From the NCBI RefSeq assembly GCF_023050945.1, contig NZ_JALKIM010000001.1, positions 1 to 64,000 on the forward strand: DNA of 64,000 nt, written 5' to 3'. This document shows, in pieces, positions 43,858 to 53,455 of this stretch. The position numbers and the translations under genes are program-made. The notes beneath the pieces were generated by a model, which saw only the letters and a list, made by a program, of their open reading frames with translations, was not told the origin of the DNA and ran no database searches. The DNA is from Anaerobiospirillum sp. NML120448 (GTDB taxonomy: Bacteria > Pseudomonadota > Gammaproteobacteria > Enterobacterales > Succinivibrionaceae). The first letter of the stretch is position 1, and each line of letters opens with the position of its first letter.

Positions 43858-45180
43858 ATGAGCCAATTACTGCTTCAAAATCGTAAGATAGTACTAGGCA
43901 TTACAGGTGGCATTGCAGCTTATAAAAGTTGTGAATTATGCCGTATGCTAGTTAAAAACGGCGCTCAAGTCGCTGTAGTAATGACAGAAGCTGCCACCAA
44001 ATTTGTTACCCCAGCTACCTTTGCTGCTCTTACTCATCATGAGGTCATGACTGGAGTTTTTGACGATGCAGAAGGTATTGATCACATTGCTATTACTAAA
44101 GACGCAGACTTATACGTAATCGCCCCTGCAACAGCCAATACTATTGCTAAATTTGCCATGGGCATGGCTGACAATGCCGTTACCACCTCAGTATTAGCCT
44201 CTGCTTGTCCTGTAGTTATCGCTCCTGCGATGAATACTCGCATGCTCTTAAATCCAGCTACTAAAAATAATTTAAAAACCTTACAAGATCGTGGTTTTTA
44301 TATTATTGCACCTGAGGAGGGTGAGCTTGCTTGTGGTGACACTGGCATGGGTCGCATGCGTAATGTTGATGATATTTTTGCCTATATTTGCTCTTTATTA
44401 AATGAGAATGTAGCTATTCCTTACGATATCAATAGCACTACTTGTCTACCAAAGCCACAAGAGCCAACCGCTTTAACCCAGACTAAGCTCTTACCTAAGT
44501 CTCATGGCGCAGGCTTAAAGATTGTTATTACTGCTGGCCCTACTGAAGAAATTATTGATCCTGCACGAGTCATTACCAATCGTAGTTCAGGAAAAATGGG
44601 TTATGCCCTAGCTCAAATGGCTGCTACTATGGGTGCTGATGTCACCTTAATTTCAGGCCCTACCAGCTTGGCTACCCCTAATAACGTTAAACGTATTGAT
44701 GTTTCTACCGCAAGCCAAATGCTTGATGCGGTAAAGTCTCAAGTAGGTCAAGCTCATATCTTTATTGGCTGTGCCGCCGTTGCTGACTATAGACTCATTG
44801 AGCCTATGAGTACTAAACTCAAGAAAGAAGACCATGGTGAGTTTTTAACCTTAGAGTTAGTACGCAATGAAGATATTGTCTCTTATGTAGGCCACTTGGA
44901 CGAAGACCGTCCTTATACTGTAGGCTTTGCTGCTGAGACCAATAATTTTGAAGAAAATGCCAAAGAAAAAATCGTTCGTAAGAAGCTCGATTTAATTGTC
45001 TGCAATGATGTAAGTGGCAGTGAAATTGGATTTGGTTCTAATGATAATGCTGCTACTGTCTACAGCCCTGAGGGAGAAGTTTGCACCTTTGGTAAAATGA
45101 GCAAAATTAAACTAGCTGATCTCTTAATGGAACTGATCATTTCTCAATTTAAAGAAAAGCTCAGCCATAAGAAGAACTAA
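43858..45180 (+). CDS. coaBC: bifunctional phosphopantothenoylcysteine decarboxylase / synthetase
   Basis: Two consecutive steps of coenzyme A synthesis. The N-terminal flavoprotein CoaC domain has GITGGIAAYK, the catalytic His in GIDHIAI, PAMNTRM and the Cys of the substrate flap in ELACGDTGMGRM. The C-terminal CoaB domain has VITAGPTEEIIDPARVITNRSSGKMG and GFAAET. The ATG at 43858 follows AAGGAG by about 7 nt; the frame is open to an ATG at 43840. 440 residues. Next to dut as in E. coli. Confidence 0.97.
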   Translation: MSQLLLQNRKIVLGITGGIAAYKSCELCRMLVKNGAQVAVVMTEAATKFVTPATFAALTHHEVMTGVFDDAEGIDHIAITKDADLYVIAPATANTIAKFAMGMADNAVTTSVLASACPVVIAPAMNTRMLLNPATKNNLKTLQDRGFYIIAPEEGELACGDTGMGRMRNVDDIFAYICSLLNENVAIPYDINSTTCLPKPQEPTALTQTKLLPKSHGAGLKIVITAGPTEEIIDPARVITNRSSGKMGYALAQMAATMGADVTLISGPTSLATPNNVKRIDVSTASQMLDAVKSQVGQAHIFIGCAAVADYRLIEPMSTKLKKEDHGEFLTLELVRNEDIVSYVGHLDEDRPYTVGFAAETNNFEENAKEKIVRKKLDLIVCNDVSGSEIGFGSNDNAATVYSPEGEVCTFGKMSKIKLADLLMELIISQFKEKLSHKKN

Positions 45181-45212
45181 TTATCACTAGTAATCAATCA
45201 TTACTAATTGGG

Positions 45213-45240
45213 AGCCTGGCTTAATAGTCAGGCTTTTTTT
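45213..45240 (+). terminator. intrinsic terminator after coaBC
   Basis: AGCCTGGC (45213-45220), 6-nt loop, GTCAGGCT (45227-45234) with one G-T pair, then TTTTTT. Confidence 0.8.
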
Positions 45241-45269
45241 ATTAAACCCTTATAAGAGCTACACCCTTT

Positions 45270-45740
45270 ATGAGTCAATGCGACGTTGAAATTGAATTAA
45301 AAGTTTTAGATGAGCGCTTTAAACAAGGCCTTTTTCCTTTACCTCAATATGAAAGTGACATGGCCGCTGCTGTTGATTTAAGAGCTATGTTTGAACAAGA
45401 CACTATAGTAGCTCCTAATAGTACTATTTTAGTACCTACAGGTATTGCAATTTATATTAAAAACCCATATTTATGCGCCACTGTTTTACCACGCTCTGGC
45501 CTTGGTTTTAAGCATGGCATAGTGCTAGGAAATCTTACTGGCCTCATTGATGCTGACTACCAGGGACAATTAATGGTGCCTTTATGGAATCGCTCTGACG
45601 AGCCTTTTACTATTCATGTAGGCGATCGCATTGCCCAAATGATGTTTTTACCTATTGTGCGTGCTACCTTTAAACAAGTTGAGGAATTTGAACTCACTAA
45701 TCGCGGCACTCTAGGCTTTGGCTCTACTGGGCACAAATAA
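45270..45740 (+). CDS. dut: deoxyuridine 5'-triphosphate nucleotidohydrolase
   Basis: Hydrolyses dUTP to dUMP, keeping uracil out of DNA. All five trimeric-dUTPase motifs are visible: AAAVDLRA, PRSGLGFKHGI, GLIDADYQGQL, GDRIAQM and the C-terminal RGTLGFGSTG arm. 156 residues. Weak Shine-Dalgarno. Confidence 0.97.
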   Translation: MSQCDVEIELKVLDERFKQGLFPLPQYESDMAAAVDLRAMFEQDTIVAPNSTILVPTGIAIYIKNPYLCATVLPRSGLGFKHGIVLGNLTGLIDADYQGQLMVPLWNRSDEPFTIHVGDRIAQMMFLPIVRATFKQVEEFELTNRGTLGFGSTGHK

Positions 45741-45761
45741 AAGCCGATAAAGCAAAAAAGC

Positions 45762-45806
45762 AAAAAAGGCTGCTCTTTAATTTGCCTAAAGAACAGCCTT
45801 TTTTAT
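45762..45806. terminator. bidirectional terminator dut / argH
   Basis: AAAAAAGGCTG...TCTTTA and TAAAGA...CAGCCTTTTTT form a long stem (45762-45804) with one internal C-A mismatch. Confidence 0.88.
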
Positions 45807-45819
45807 GATTTTTTACGAG

Positions 45820-45879
45820 TAATTACTTGGCAAGCAATTGCTTGGCCAGTAATTACTTGGCAAGTAATTGCTTGAGCTG
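45820..45879. repeat. 15-bp tandem repeat spanning the argH stop codon
   Basis: Four 15-bp units: TAATTACTTGGCAAG (45820-45834), CAATTGCTTGGCCAG, TAATTACTTGGCAAG, then the more diverged TAATTGCTTGAGCTG (to 45879). On the minus strand each unit encodes QLLAK-like residues or the stop: the TAA stop of argH (45853-45855) is a repeat unit in which CAA has become TAA. Confidence 0.8.
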
Positions 45880-47229
45880 AGCAATTTCTTTTTGAGTTTG
45901 CTCTAAAGCCACGCCACCTAAAACATTACGCTTAGCAAGAATACTCTCAAACTGTAAGATTGGGTAAACATCGCTCTCAATGACCTTGCTAAACTTTTGA
46001 TACTCTTCAATTGAGAGATCTTCTAAAGCCTTTTTCTGATCAATAGCATAAAGTACTACTTGACCTACAATGTCATGAGCCTCTCTAAATGGCACACCCT
46101 TGGATACTAAGTAGTCAGCCAACTCAGTAGCATTAGAATAACCGCCCTTAGCAGCAGCTAAGATCTTGTCCTTATTGAGCTTAATATCCTCAAATACTAA
46201 GGACATCATATCTAAGCACTCATGCCAAGTATCTAAGGCATCAAAAAGACCTTCCTTATCCTCTTGTAAGTCCTTATCGTAAGCTAAAGGCAGTGCCTTA
46301 ACTGTAGTTAAAATACCCATTAAAGCGCCCACGACACGGCCAGCCTTACCACGAATTAACTCTAAGGCATCAGGATTTTTCTTTTGAGGCATTAAAGAAG
46401 AGCCAGAGGTTACCTTATCGGATAACTCAATGAAATTAGCTTCACCTGAGTTATAAATAATTAAATCCTCAGCTAAACGTGATAAGTGTACCAAGCTAAT
46501 AGAGGCACAAGAGAGTAACTCCATCACATGGTCACGATCAGATACAGCATCTAAGCTATTGTGAGTAGCAGCCTTAAAATTCAAGCTTTGAGCTAAAGCC
46601 TCACGATCAATAGGATAGGCAGTACCAGCTAAAGCAGCACTTCCTAAAGGACATACATTTAAGAGATCACGGGCATTATACAAACGCACATAGTCACGAT
46701 CTAACATTTGTAAGTAAGCTAAGCAAAAATGTGAGAAGGTAACTGGTTGAGCTCTTTGGAGGTGGGTATAGCCTGGGAAAATTACGCCCTGGTTTTCATC
46801 AGCCACCTTAAGTAAGGCTCTTTGTAAAGAACGAATAGACTGTAAGATAGTGTCGCAAGCACCACGGCAAAAGAGCTTTAAGTCTAAAGCTACTTGGTCA
46901 TTACGGGAGCGACCAGTATGGAGCTTCTTACCTAAAGAACCGACCTTTTCAATTAAGCGGCGCTCTACATAAGAGTGAATATCCTCATCGCCAGCAACAG
47001 CAATTTCATTTTCACGGCCAGTCATTTCTTGCTCAAGCTCATTTAAAGCTTTAGTAAGATCACTGCACTCTTGCTCACTTAATACGCCTACGGTAACTAA
47101 AGCTTGAGCCCAGGCACGAGAGCCTTCAACATCCTCATGGAATAAACGATAGTCAAAAACTAAAGAATCATTGAAATGCTTAAAACGTGCATCACTATCT
47201 TGGGTAAATCTTCCACCCCATAAAGCCAT
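45853..47229 (-). CDS. argH: argininosuccinate lyase
   Basis: Final step of arginine synthesis, releasing fumarate. [16 protein letters not shown] is the classic start; [25 protein letters not shown] and the signature [11 protein letters not shown] are present. 458 residues from the ATG at 47229, with GAGGAAAGC upstream; the longer open frame to 47322 is not conserved. Last gene of argF-argG-argH. Its stop codon lies inside a 15-bp tandem repeat. Confidence 0.97.
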   Translation of the reverse strand: MALWGGRFTQDSDARFKHFNDSLVFDYRLFHEDVEGSRAWAQALVTVGVLSEQECSDLTKALNELEQEMTGRENEIAVAGDEDIHSYVERRLIEKVGSLGKKLHTGRSRNDQVALDLKLFCRGACDTILQSIRSLQRALLKVADENQGVIFPGYTHLQRAQPVTFSHFCLAYLQMLDRDYVRLYNARDLLNVCPLGSAALAGTAYPIDREALAQSLNFKAATHNSLDAVSDRDHVMELLSCASISLVHLSRLAEDLIIYNSGEANFIELSDKVTSGSSLMPQKKNPDALELIRGKAGRVVGALMGILTTVKALPLAYDKDLQEDKEGLFDALDTWHECLDMMSLVFEDIKLNKDKILAAAKGGYSNATELADYLVSKGVPFREAHDIVGQVVLYAIDQKKALEDLSIEEYQKFSKVIESDVYPILQFESILAKRNVLGGVALEQTQKEIAQLKQLLAK

Positions 47230-47254
47230 AATGCTTTCCTCTAAAAAAGTATGA

Positions 47255-47385
47255 ACGGCCCTAACAAGGGCGTAGTTAAAATAAAGACAAAACCAAGCAG
47301 TGCTGCTAAATATTTTAAGCAAGGCTTGGTTTTGCCTTTAAGAGTTGAAAAGCTTGGTTCAGTAGCACCAAACCAAGCTTTTTTG
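47255..47385 (-). promoter_or_regulatory. multi-hairpin argG-argH spacer, four complementary segments
   Basis: CAAAACCAAGC (47288-47298), GCTTGGTTTTG (47324-47334), AGCTTGGTT (47351-47359) and AACCAAGCTT (47371-47380) give two adjacent hairpins or two alternative pairings, since each CCAAGC arm can pair with either GCTTGG arm. Another stem (GGCCCT/AGGGC, about 47257-47271) lies close to argH. T-runs follow some stems. This could tune argH expression relative to argG; function inferred. Confidence 0.5.
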
Positions 47386-47404
47386 CCAAAAAGTAAACTA
47401 AGGA

Positions 47405-48640
47405 TTACTTAGCTTGCTTTCTGTGCTCTGCATTTAAAGCACGAATACGTGCTGGTAAGGAGTAAAGCTGAATGAAGCCCTTACCATCAGCCTGATCGTA
47501 AACATTGTCAGCGCCAAAGGTTACGAAGTCAAAGTTGAATAAGCTATTTGGGCTATCCTTCTGGATAATGTCGCAGTTGCCCTTGTAAAGACGAACTACT
47601 ACCTTGCCATTTACGTCCTTAGCAAGCTCATCAGCACCAGCCTGGAGGATCTCACGTAAACGAGTAAACCAACGGCCATCATAAACTAATTGAGCAAACT
47701 CAATAGCTAAGTGATCACGATAAATTCTGGTGGTCTTATCTAAAACTAATTGCTCAATTGCACGTAAAGCGTGGTGAATAATGGTACCGCCTGGGGTCTC
47801 ATAGCAGCCACGGGACTTCATACCAACTAAACGGTTCTCAGTAATATCGATACGACCTACGCCGTTACGGGCACCACGAGTATTAAGCTCATCTAAGCAC
47901 TCAAAAGCGCTAACCTTCTTGCCATCAATCTCAGTTACTACGCCCTGCTCAATGGTAAGCTCAAAGGTCTCTGGAGTATCTGGAGCCTTGAGAGGATCAA
48001 CAGTCCAAGTCCAAACGTTCTCAGAGGCTGCATTCCAGGTGTGCTCTAACTCGCCACCTTCAGTGGAGATGTGTAAAGCATTAGCATCACGGCTATAAAT
48101 CTTCTTTAAAGTAGCCTTACATGGAATGTTGCGAGCCTGTAAATAAGCTAAGCAATCTTCACGGGAACGTAAATCCCACTCACGCCATGGAACAATAACG
48201 TCTAAATGAGGGGCTAAAGCAGCAACGGCACTTTCAAAACGAACCTGGTCGTTACCCTTACCAGTAGCGCCGTGAGAAATAGCATCACAGCCCTCGGCTA
48301 AGGCAGCCTCTACCATGGCCTTACCAATTACTGGACGAGCAATAGCAGTACCTAATAAGTAAGACTCTTCGTAAAGAGCGCCAGTCTTAAAGGTCTCAAA
48401 AACATAATCACGAACGAACTCTTCACGTAAATCTTTTACAATGCACTTAGTAGCACCTGAGTTCTTAGCCTTTTCCTCAATGCCCTCTAAGTCCTCTCGC
48501 TCTTGACCTACATCTGCTACAAAACAAACTACTTCACAACCATAGTTTTCCTTTAACCAAGGTACGATGGTTGAAGTATCAAGACCGCCTGAATAAGCTA
48601 ATAATACCTTCTTGTACTGCTTTTTCTCTTGCTTTTGCAT
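47405..48640 (-). CDS. argG: argininosuccinate synthase
   Basis: ATP-dependent condensation of citrulline and aspartate. [13 protein letters not shown] is the PP-loop (residues 12-24), DVGQ follows, then [15 protein letters not shown] and GRNGVGRID-like ARNGVGRID. 411 residues, the type I length. AGAGGAACA precedes the ATG. It sits 12 nt after argF. Confidence 0.97.
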   Translation of the reverse strand: MQKQEKKQYKKVLLAYSGGLDTSTIVPWLKENYGCEVVCFVADVGQEREDLEGIEEKAKNSGATKCIVKDLREEFVRDYVFETFKTGALYEESYLLGTAIARPVIGKAMVEAALAEGCDAISHGATGKGNDQVRFESAVAALAPHLDVIVPWREWDLRSREDCLAYLQARNIPCKATLKKIYSRDANALHISTEGGELEHTWNAASENVWTWTVDPLKAPDTPETFELTIEQGVVTEIDGKKVSAFECLDELNTRGARNGVGRIDITENRLVGMKSRGCYETPGGTIIHHALRAIEQLVLDKTTRIYRDHLAIEFAQLVYDGRWFTRLREILQAGADELAKDVNGKVVVRLYKGNCDIIQKDSPNSLFNFDFVTFGADNVYDQADGKGFIQLYSLPARIRALNAEHRKQAK

Positions 48641-48652
48641 CTGAGTGTTCCT

Positions 48653-49561
48653 CTAAGGATTGAGCAAAGTGGCTAAAAGTGCCATGTGAATATGGAGACG
48701 ATTTTCAGCTTCATCAAAGACTACGGATTTTTCACCATCCATTACTTCATCAGTAATTTCATAGCCACGATGAGCTGGTAAACAATGCATTACCAATTTA
48801 GCATTAGAACTTGCAACTAATTGTTCATTGATTTGGTAAGGCATAAAGACTTTTTTAACGGCTTCAAGTGGAGTGTCATCGCCCATTGAAACCCAGGTAT
48901 CGGTATATAAGACGTCATAGTCCTTAAGTAAGGATAGATCGTCAGTTACATCTAAAGTGGCACCATATTTTTGAGCCTGCTCTTGAGCAAGCTTAAATAC
49001 CTGTACATCAGGGCCACAATTTTTAGGGCAGAAACATGTAACATTAGCACCTAAAATAGCGCCTGCTACTAATAAGGAATTGGCAACATTGTTACCATCA
49101 CCTAAATAGGCTAATTTCACCCCTTGGACTTTACCTAAGTGCTCTTTTACTGTCATGTAGTCAGCCATTGCCTGAGCTGGATGATATAAGTCAGATAAAG
49201 CATTGATTACAGGAACAGAGCCAGTAGCTGCTAACTCCTCTAAAGTAGTTTGCTTGAAGACACGACCTACTAAACAATCTACCCAACGAGAGAGGTTACG
49301 AGCATAGTCAGGAACAGTTTCACGTACGCCTAAATCACCTTTACCAAGATCTAGGTAAACACCATGACCGCCTAAATTAAACATAGCCAATTCAAAGGTG
49401 GTACGAGTGCGTAGCGAAGGCTTTTCGAACATTAAGGCAGCACTCATTCCATCTAACTTTCGTCGATAGGCTTTTGGATCTGCCTTCATGCTTTGAGCAA
49501 GGTCGATAAGTTGATGGTATCCGTCTTGGTCTAATTCAAAACCAGTTAAAAGATGCTGCAT
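48653..49561 (-). CDS. argF: ornithine carbamoyltransferase
   Basis: Makes citrulline from ornithine and carbamoyl phosphate. SLRTRT (phosphate loop; commonly STRTR), HPAQAMAD (here Ala where Cys is common), DGNNVANS and HCLPAHRGYEI (ornithine-site Cys) identify it. 302 residues. The ATG at 49561 has GAAGGAG about 6 nt upstream; the frame extends to 49582 without a better start. First gene of the arg cluster. Confidence 0.95.
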   Translation of the reverse strand: MQHLLTGFELDQDGYHQLIDLAQSMKADPKAYRRKLDGMSAALMFEKPSLRTRTTFELAMFNLGGHGVYLDLGKGDLGVRETVPDYARNLSRWVDCLVGRVFKQTTLEELAATGSVPVINALSDLYHPAQAMADYMTVKEHLGKVQGVKLAYLGDGNNVANSLLVAGAILGANVTCFCPKNCGPDVQVFKLAQEQAQKYGATLDVTDDLSLLKDYDVLYTDTWVSMGDDTPLEAVKKVFMPYQINEQLVASSNAKLVMHCLPAHRGYEITDEVMDGEKSVVFDEAENRLHIHMALLATLLNP

Positions 49562-49686
49562 TGGAACTCCTTCATTGTTCAAAATAATGCCCAGTATAGC
49601 TATGGGGATAGCCTTTTGTTAGCCCTTAAAACACAAAAAGCGCATCTACCAATGCTTAATTACTTTCAATAAGCAGTAGGGCGCTA

Positions 49687-49704
49687 TGTGAATTTTAATT
49701 AAAG
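49687..49704. promoter_or_regulatory. candidate ARG box (ArgR operator)
   Basis: TGTGAATTTTAATTAAAG resembles half-sites of the ArgR consensus (TGAATxxxxATTCA), matching TGAAT fully and ATTAA at four of five bases. It lies about 125 nt upstream of argF. A second, better-spaced box was not found, so this is tentative. Confidence 0.35.
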
Positions 49705-49850
49705 AACTAATCAATACTCGATAGTAAATCTTAGCTATAAAGAGCCTTAGAATTTAGGCAAAACAGGCTAAAGTCACTACCAATATCGCTTAGATTTATT
49801 ATCTTACTATTTAAGAACATTATTACATGTGCACAAATAAAGAGCGGCGA

Positions 49851-50420
49851 TTAACTTAGTGCACCAATTTTATGCAAAGCTAAGGTTAGAGCAGCAATAG
49901 TTCTACCTTCTGTAAGGACTGAATTTTCATTAAATATCAGCTCTTTGACCTCATTGGGAGTAAGCTTTACTATATCTATAGGCTCTGGTTCATCACCACA
50001 ACAAGAGCATGGATATAAATCCTCACATAAATAAGAATACATTCTTAGATCAAGCATGCCAGGAGCTACTGTCATTTCATGTTTTAATAAAGTTAGCTTG
50101 CGAGCACCTAGGCCTATTTCCTCTTCTAGCTCACGTACTACAGCATGCTCTTTACTTTCACCCTCGTCGATTTTTCCTTTGACCAAGCCTAGTAAATAAG
50201 CCATCACACCACCAGCATACTCTACTGTTAAATAAAAATGTTGGCCATCATAAGGAACAGCCATTACTGCTCCACGCCCGCCCATAATGCGCTCGTAATT
50301 AGCTTGTACGCCATTGGAGAAAGTAAGATCCATACTCTCGACTCTAAAAATACGGGAGGCTTGATGTACTTTGCGATTGGCAACCTTAGGGAGGGTCTTA
50401 TTGAGGGCGCTTAAATCCAT
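49851..50420 (-). CDS. nudE: ADP compounds hydrolase, Nudix
   Basis: Nudix hydrolase of the NudE group acting on ADP-ribose, Ap3A and NADH-like substrates. The Nudix box is GKIDEGESKEHAVVRELEEE followed by IG (about residues 82-103), with catalytic Glu residues intact. RIFRVESMDLTFSNGVQ and YPCSCCGDEPEP (NudE has a LYPESLEGDEPEP segment) support the subfamily. I chose the ATG at 50420 (189 residues); the longer frame to 50510 is hydrophobic and not conserved. It is divergent from hslR, an arrangement related to E. coli nudE-...-hslR-hslO-pckA. Confidence 0.9.
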   Translation of the reverse strand: MDLSALNKTLPKVANRKVHQASRIFRVESMDLTFSNGVQANYERIMGGRGAVMAVPYDGQHFYLTVEYAGGVMAYLLGLVKGKIDEGESKEHAVVRELEEEIGLGARKLTLLKHEMTVAPGMLDLRMYSYLCEDLYPCSCCGDEPEPIDIVKLTPNEVKELIFNENSVLTEGRTIAALTLALHKIGALS

Positions 50421-50629
50421 ATTCACACCGAAGATAAAGCTATGACAAGATAAAATCATGAGATCATCAAGCCATAATACGACAAGTATTTTTATCTTGC
50501 AAAAAATCACCCTTTCTAAACTTGCATAATTTATTAATGCACCAAAGTGATCTCTTTTTTTGTATAAAGCTCTTAGGTTTCATAATGCTATAATTGACCA
50601 TCAGTTTGAAACCAATTATTGCGACTAAA

Positions 50630-51055
50630 GTGACTATAGAAGATAAGCAAAAAATCAAAGATAACCTCAATTCAGTGCGAATTGATAAATGGTTATGGGC
50701 TGCTCGTTTTTATAAAACTCGCTCTTTAGCCCGCCAAATGATTGAAGGCGGCAAGGTCGAATACAATGGAGCCAAAGCTAAGCCATCTCGTAACGTTGAG
50801 GTGGGTGCGAAAATTAAATTGCTACAAGGTTTTTCCCGTAAAGAAGTAATTGTTAAGGCTATTTCTGATGTCAGAGGGCCTGCTAGTGTGGCAATAACTT
50901 TATATGAGGAAACAGCCGAAAGTATTGAGCGTCGCCAAGAGGAAGCTCGTTTGAATAAACTAGCGGCTTTAATTAATCCTCACCCAGACACCAAACCTAA
51001 CAAAAAAGAGCGCCGTGAGCTGGGCAATTTGAAGCAATTGATGGGCAAAGAATAA
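50630..51055 (+). CDS. hslR: ribosome-associated heat shock protein Hsp15
   Basis: S4-domain RNA-binding protein that recycles 50S subunits carrying nascent chain-tRNA. VRIDKWLWAARFYKTRSLAR, MIEGGKVEYNG, and YEETAESIERR match HslR throughout, with the Lys/Arg-rich C-terminus NKKERRELGN. The frame is open to a TTG at 50594, but a TATAAT -10 occupies 50589-50594, so I prefer the GTG at 50630 (141 residues; E. coli 133). No clear ribosome-binding site, so the start is uncertain. 19 nt upstream of hslO. Confidence 0.93.
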   Translation: MTIEDKQKIKDNLNSVRIDKWLWAARFYKTRSLARQMIEGGKVEYNGAKAKPSRNVEVGAKIKLLQGFSRKEVIVKAISDVRGPASVAITLYEETAESIERRQEEARLNKLAALINPHPDTKPNKKERRELGNLKQLMGKE

Positions 51056-51074
51056 TTACACTAAAGGTTTAGTT

Positions 51075-52022
51075 ATGGACGATAACAAGCAAATTATGGG
51101 CGTTGTAGTTGAAGAAAATCTTCAAGAAAACAGTGTGGTTCGTTTTTTATTTGAAGAGCATGGCGTACGTGGCGAAATAGTGCACATGCACGATCCTGTT
51201 AAGAAGCTTTTAGAGAATATTAACCACTACCCTGATTGTGTTAAGGCTCTGATGCTTGAGCTCTCTTCAGCTGCGGTACTACTAGCTGCCACCTTAAAGG
51301 CTAATGGCACAGTAACCGTACAAATTCAATGTGGTAAAGGTCCAAAGGCTATGAACTTTGCCTTTATTAATATTGATAAAAACCTTAACTTTTACGGCAA
51401 TGTTTCTTGGGATCAACAAGCTCAATGTGATGATGCTAGTTTTAAAGATTTAGTAGGAGAAGGTGGCATTTTAGTTATCAGTGCTTTCCCAGAGGGCGGT
51501 ACTCGCTATCAAGGTATTGTTAACTTAGATAAGGCCAATCTTTCTGAGGCTATTGAAAGCTATTTTAAAGATTCAGAGCAGCTCGATACTACCTTAAAGC
51601 TCTATCATGATGTTGGTGCTTGTAAGTCTGGAGGTATCTTATTACAGATCATTCCAGAAATTGAAAACAACCATGAGTCTTTAGAGCACTTATCTACCTT
51701 ATGCGCTACTTTAACTAGCGATGAGCTCTTTGATTTAAGCCTTAATGAAAGCTTACGTCGTCTCTATTGGAACGATAAGATGCGTGTTTTTGAACCTAAT
51801 ACAGTTGCTTTCAAGTGCATTTGCTCTCAAGAGCGCATCTTAAATGCTATTAGCGGTCTACCTCATGATGATTTAGTAGAGATTGCTAATGACCCTAAGG
51901 GGGTAAATATGACCTGTAATAGCTGTGGCAAGATCTATCATGTCACCCAAGAAGAAGTTCAAGAGCTGTTAAATAAGAGCGAAAAAGAAAAAGCCTTAGA
52001 AAGAGCAGAAGCTCGCGACTAA
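51075..52022 (+). CDS. hslO: redox-regulated chaperone Hsp33
   Basis: Holdase activated by oxidative unfolding. The C-terminal zinc switch is present: CIC (in FKCICSQ) and CNSC (in MTCNSCGK). N-terminal RFLFEEHGVRGEIV and the central EGGTRYQGIV segment match the family. 315 residues. AAAGGTTT is a modest ribosome-binding site. Operon with hslR, closed by a terminator at 52063-52094. Confidence 0.97.
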   Translation: MDDNKQIMGVVVEENLQENSVVRFLFEEHGVRGEIVHMHDPVKKLLENINHYPDCVKALMLELSSAAVLLAATLKANGTVTVQIQCGKGPKAMNFAFINIDKNLNFYGNVSWDQQAQCDDASFKDLVGEGGILVISAFPEGGTRYQGIVNLDKANLSEAIESYFKDSEQLDTTLKLYHDVGACKSGGILLQIIPEIENNHESLEHLSTLCATLTSDELFDLSLNESLRRLYWNDKMRVFEPNTVAFKCICSQERILNAISGLPHDDLVEIANDPKGVNMTCNSCGKIYHVTQEEVQELLNKSEKEKALERAEARD

Positions 52023-52062
52023 CCTAAAATTTTTCCAATCAATTATTTTGCACACGCCAATT

Positions 52063-52094
52063 AAGCTTTCTAACAACATTAGAAAGCTTTTTTG
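52063..52094 (+). terminator. intrinsic terminator after hslO
   Basis: AAGCTTTCTAA (52063-52073), CAACA loop, TTAGAAAGCTT (52079-52089), T-run. It ends only 9 nt before the MFS start at 52103. Confidence 0.88.
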
Positions 52095-52102
52095 GCTTTT
52101 TT

Positions 52103-53332
52103 ATGCTTGAGAAATCAAAAGTGTCCGAAATTAATGTAGTCAACCCAAGTATTAAAGAGCCTGTACGCTCATGGTTTAACGTCAGCTTAATGAGTGTTAG
52201 CCACTTTATGAGCGACTTCTATACTGCGTTTTTACCTGTGCTCTTACCAATTCTAGCTGCCCGCTATGATATCTCTTATACCCAAAGTGCCACTATTTAT
52301 ATGATTTTTACTGTGGCTATGAACTTTGCTCAACCACCTATTGGTATCTTAGCCGATCGCAAAAACCTTAATTACTTATTACCGCTCTCTATTTTAACTG
52401 GAGCTTTATTTGCCTCAGCAGCCACACTAAGTCCAAACTTATGGGGCATTATCTTAATTGTATTGCTCTGTGGCATTTGCTCATCAGGTTTTCATCCTGT
52501 AAGCGCAGCTGTGCTTACTAAGGTCATTCCTGAAAATAATAAAGGTCTAGGTACTAGTATTTATATCGCAGGTGGCAATATTGGCTTTGCTATTGCTCCA
52601 TTATGTGTAGCCAGCTTTATTGAAAGTTTTGGTGAAAACTACTTACTAGCCATGGCTATTCCAGCCATTATTACTACTGTTCTCATTTACAAGCAAAGAT
52701 TACAAAATGCTCAGACAGTAGCGGCTACTCCTAAAGATGGCCCTAAATTTAGTACTCTTATTACCTCCAAACAATTTTTAGTGCTCAACAGCGCCATCGC
52801 TTTACGCTCCTGGACTTATTGCTCCTTTGTAGTATTCTTGCCTATGCTCTTTAATGCTAAAGGATACGACTCTATTAGTGGTGCCAGCTGCTTAGTAGTA
52901 ATGCTCTTAGGCTGTGTAGCAGGTGGTTTAGTAGGCGGAGCTCTTACTGACAAATTTGGCCCCAAAAAAGTAACTTTAGGTTCTTTTGTGGTGTCATTAA
53001 TTGGTAGTATTACTTTCCTAAACTATTGCGATACTTCCTTTATTTCTTTATTAGCCTTGTTCTTATGTGGTGCAGGAGCCTATGGCTCCACTCCAAATGC
53101 CATTGTTTGGGCTCAACGCTTATTACCTAACAGCTCAGCTTTTGCTGCATCCATGATGTTAGGCTTTACCTTTGGCGCAGGCTATATTGAGTCCGTGCTC
53201 ACAGGCTATTTAGGCGATATTATTGGTCTTGATAAGGCTATGCTCTATACCGCTTGTGTGGCTATGGCAGCAGCATTTTTCTTATTGTTGCCTTTAAAAG
53301 AACCAGCAGATACTAAAAATAAAACTAATTAG
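52103..53332 (+). CDS. MFS efflux transporter, Fsr (fosmidomycin resistance)-like
   Basis: Twelve-helix major facilitator. SLMSVSHFMSDFYTAFLPVLLPIL, PPIGILADRKN (loop 2-3 motif) and SSGFHPVSAAVLTKVIP are like the Fsr subgroup; TDKFGPKKV is in the loop 8-9 region. 409 residues. It could export drugs or metabolites; substrate not inferable. Start is uncertain: the ATG at 52103 follows the hslO terminator directly with no ribosome-binding site; the GTG at 52121 has a weak GAG. The gene may rely on a promoter inside or before the terminator. Confidence 0.85.
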   Translation: MLEKSKVSEINVVNPSIKEPVRSWFNVSLMSVSHFMSDFYTAFLPVLLPILAARYDISYTQSATIYMIFTVAMNFAQPPIGILADRKNLNYLLPLSILTGALFASAATLSPNLWGIILIVLLCGICSSGFHPVSAAVLTKVIPENNKGLGTSIYIAGGNIGFAIAPLCVASFIESFGENYLLAMAIPAIITTVLIYKQRLQNAQTVAATPKDGPKFSTLITSKQFLVLNSAIALRSWTYCSFVVFLPMLFNAKGYDSISGASCLVVMLLGCVAGGLVGGALTDKFGPKKVTLGSFVVSLIGSITFLNYCDTSFISLLALFLCGAGAYGSTPNAIVWAQRLLPNSSAFAASMMLGFTFGAGYIESVLTGYLGDIIGLDKAMLYTACVAMAAAFFLLLPLKEPADTKNKTN

Positions 53333-53455
53333 TGCACCCTAATAAGTACAGCTAACGCACTAAAAAAGGTCTCTTGTACAAAAGCAAAGTTTTATGAAAT
53401 AAAGCGGTACAATATTTGTTAACAAAGAAGATCTTCTATTGAATCGAGAATATTT

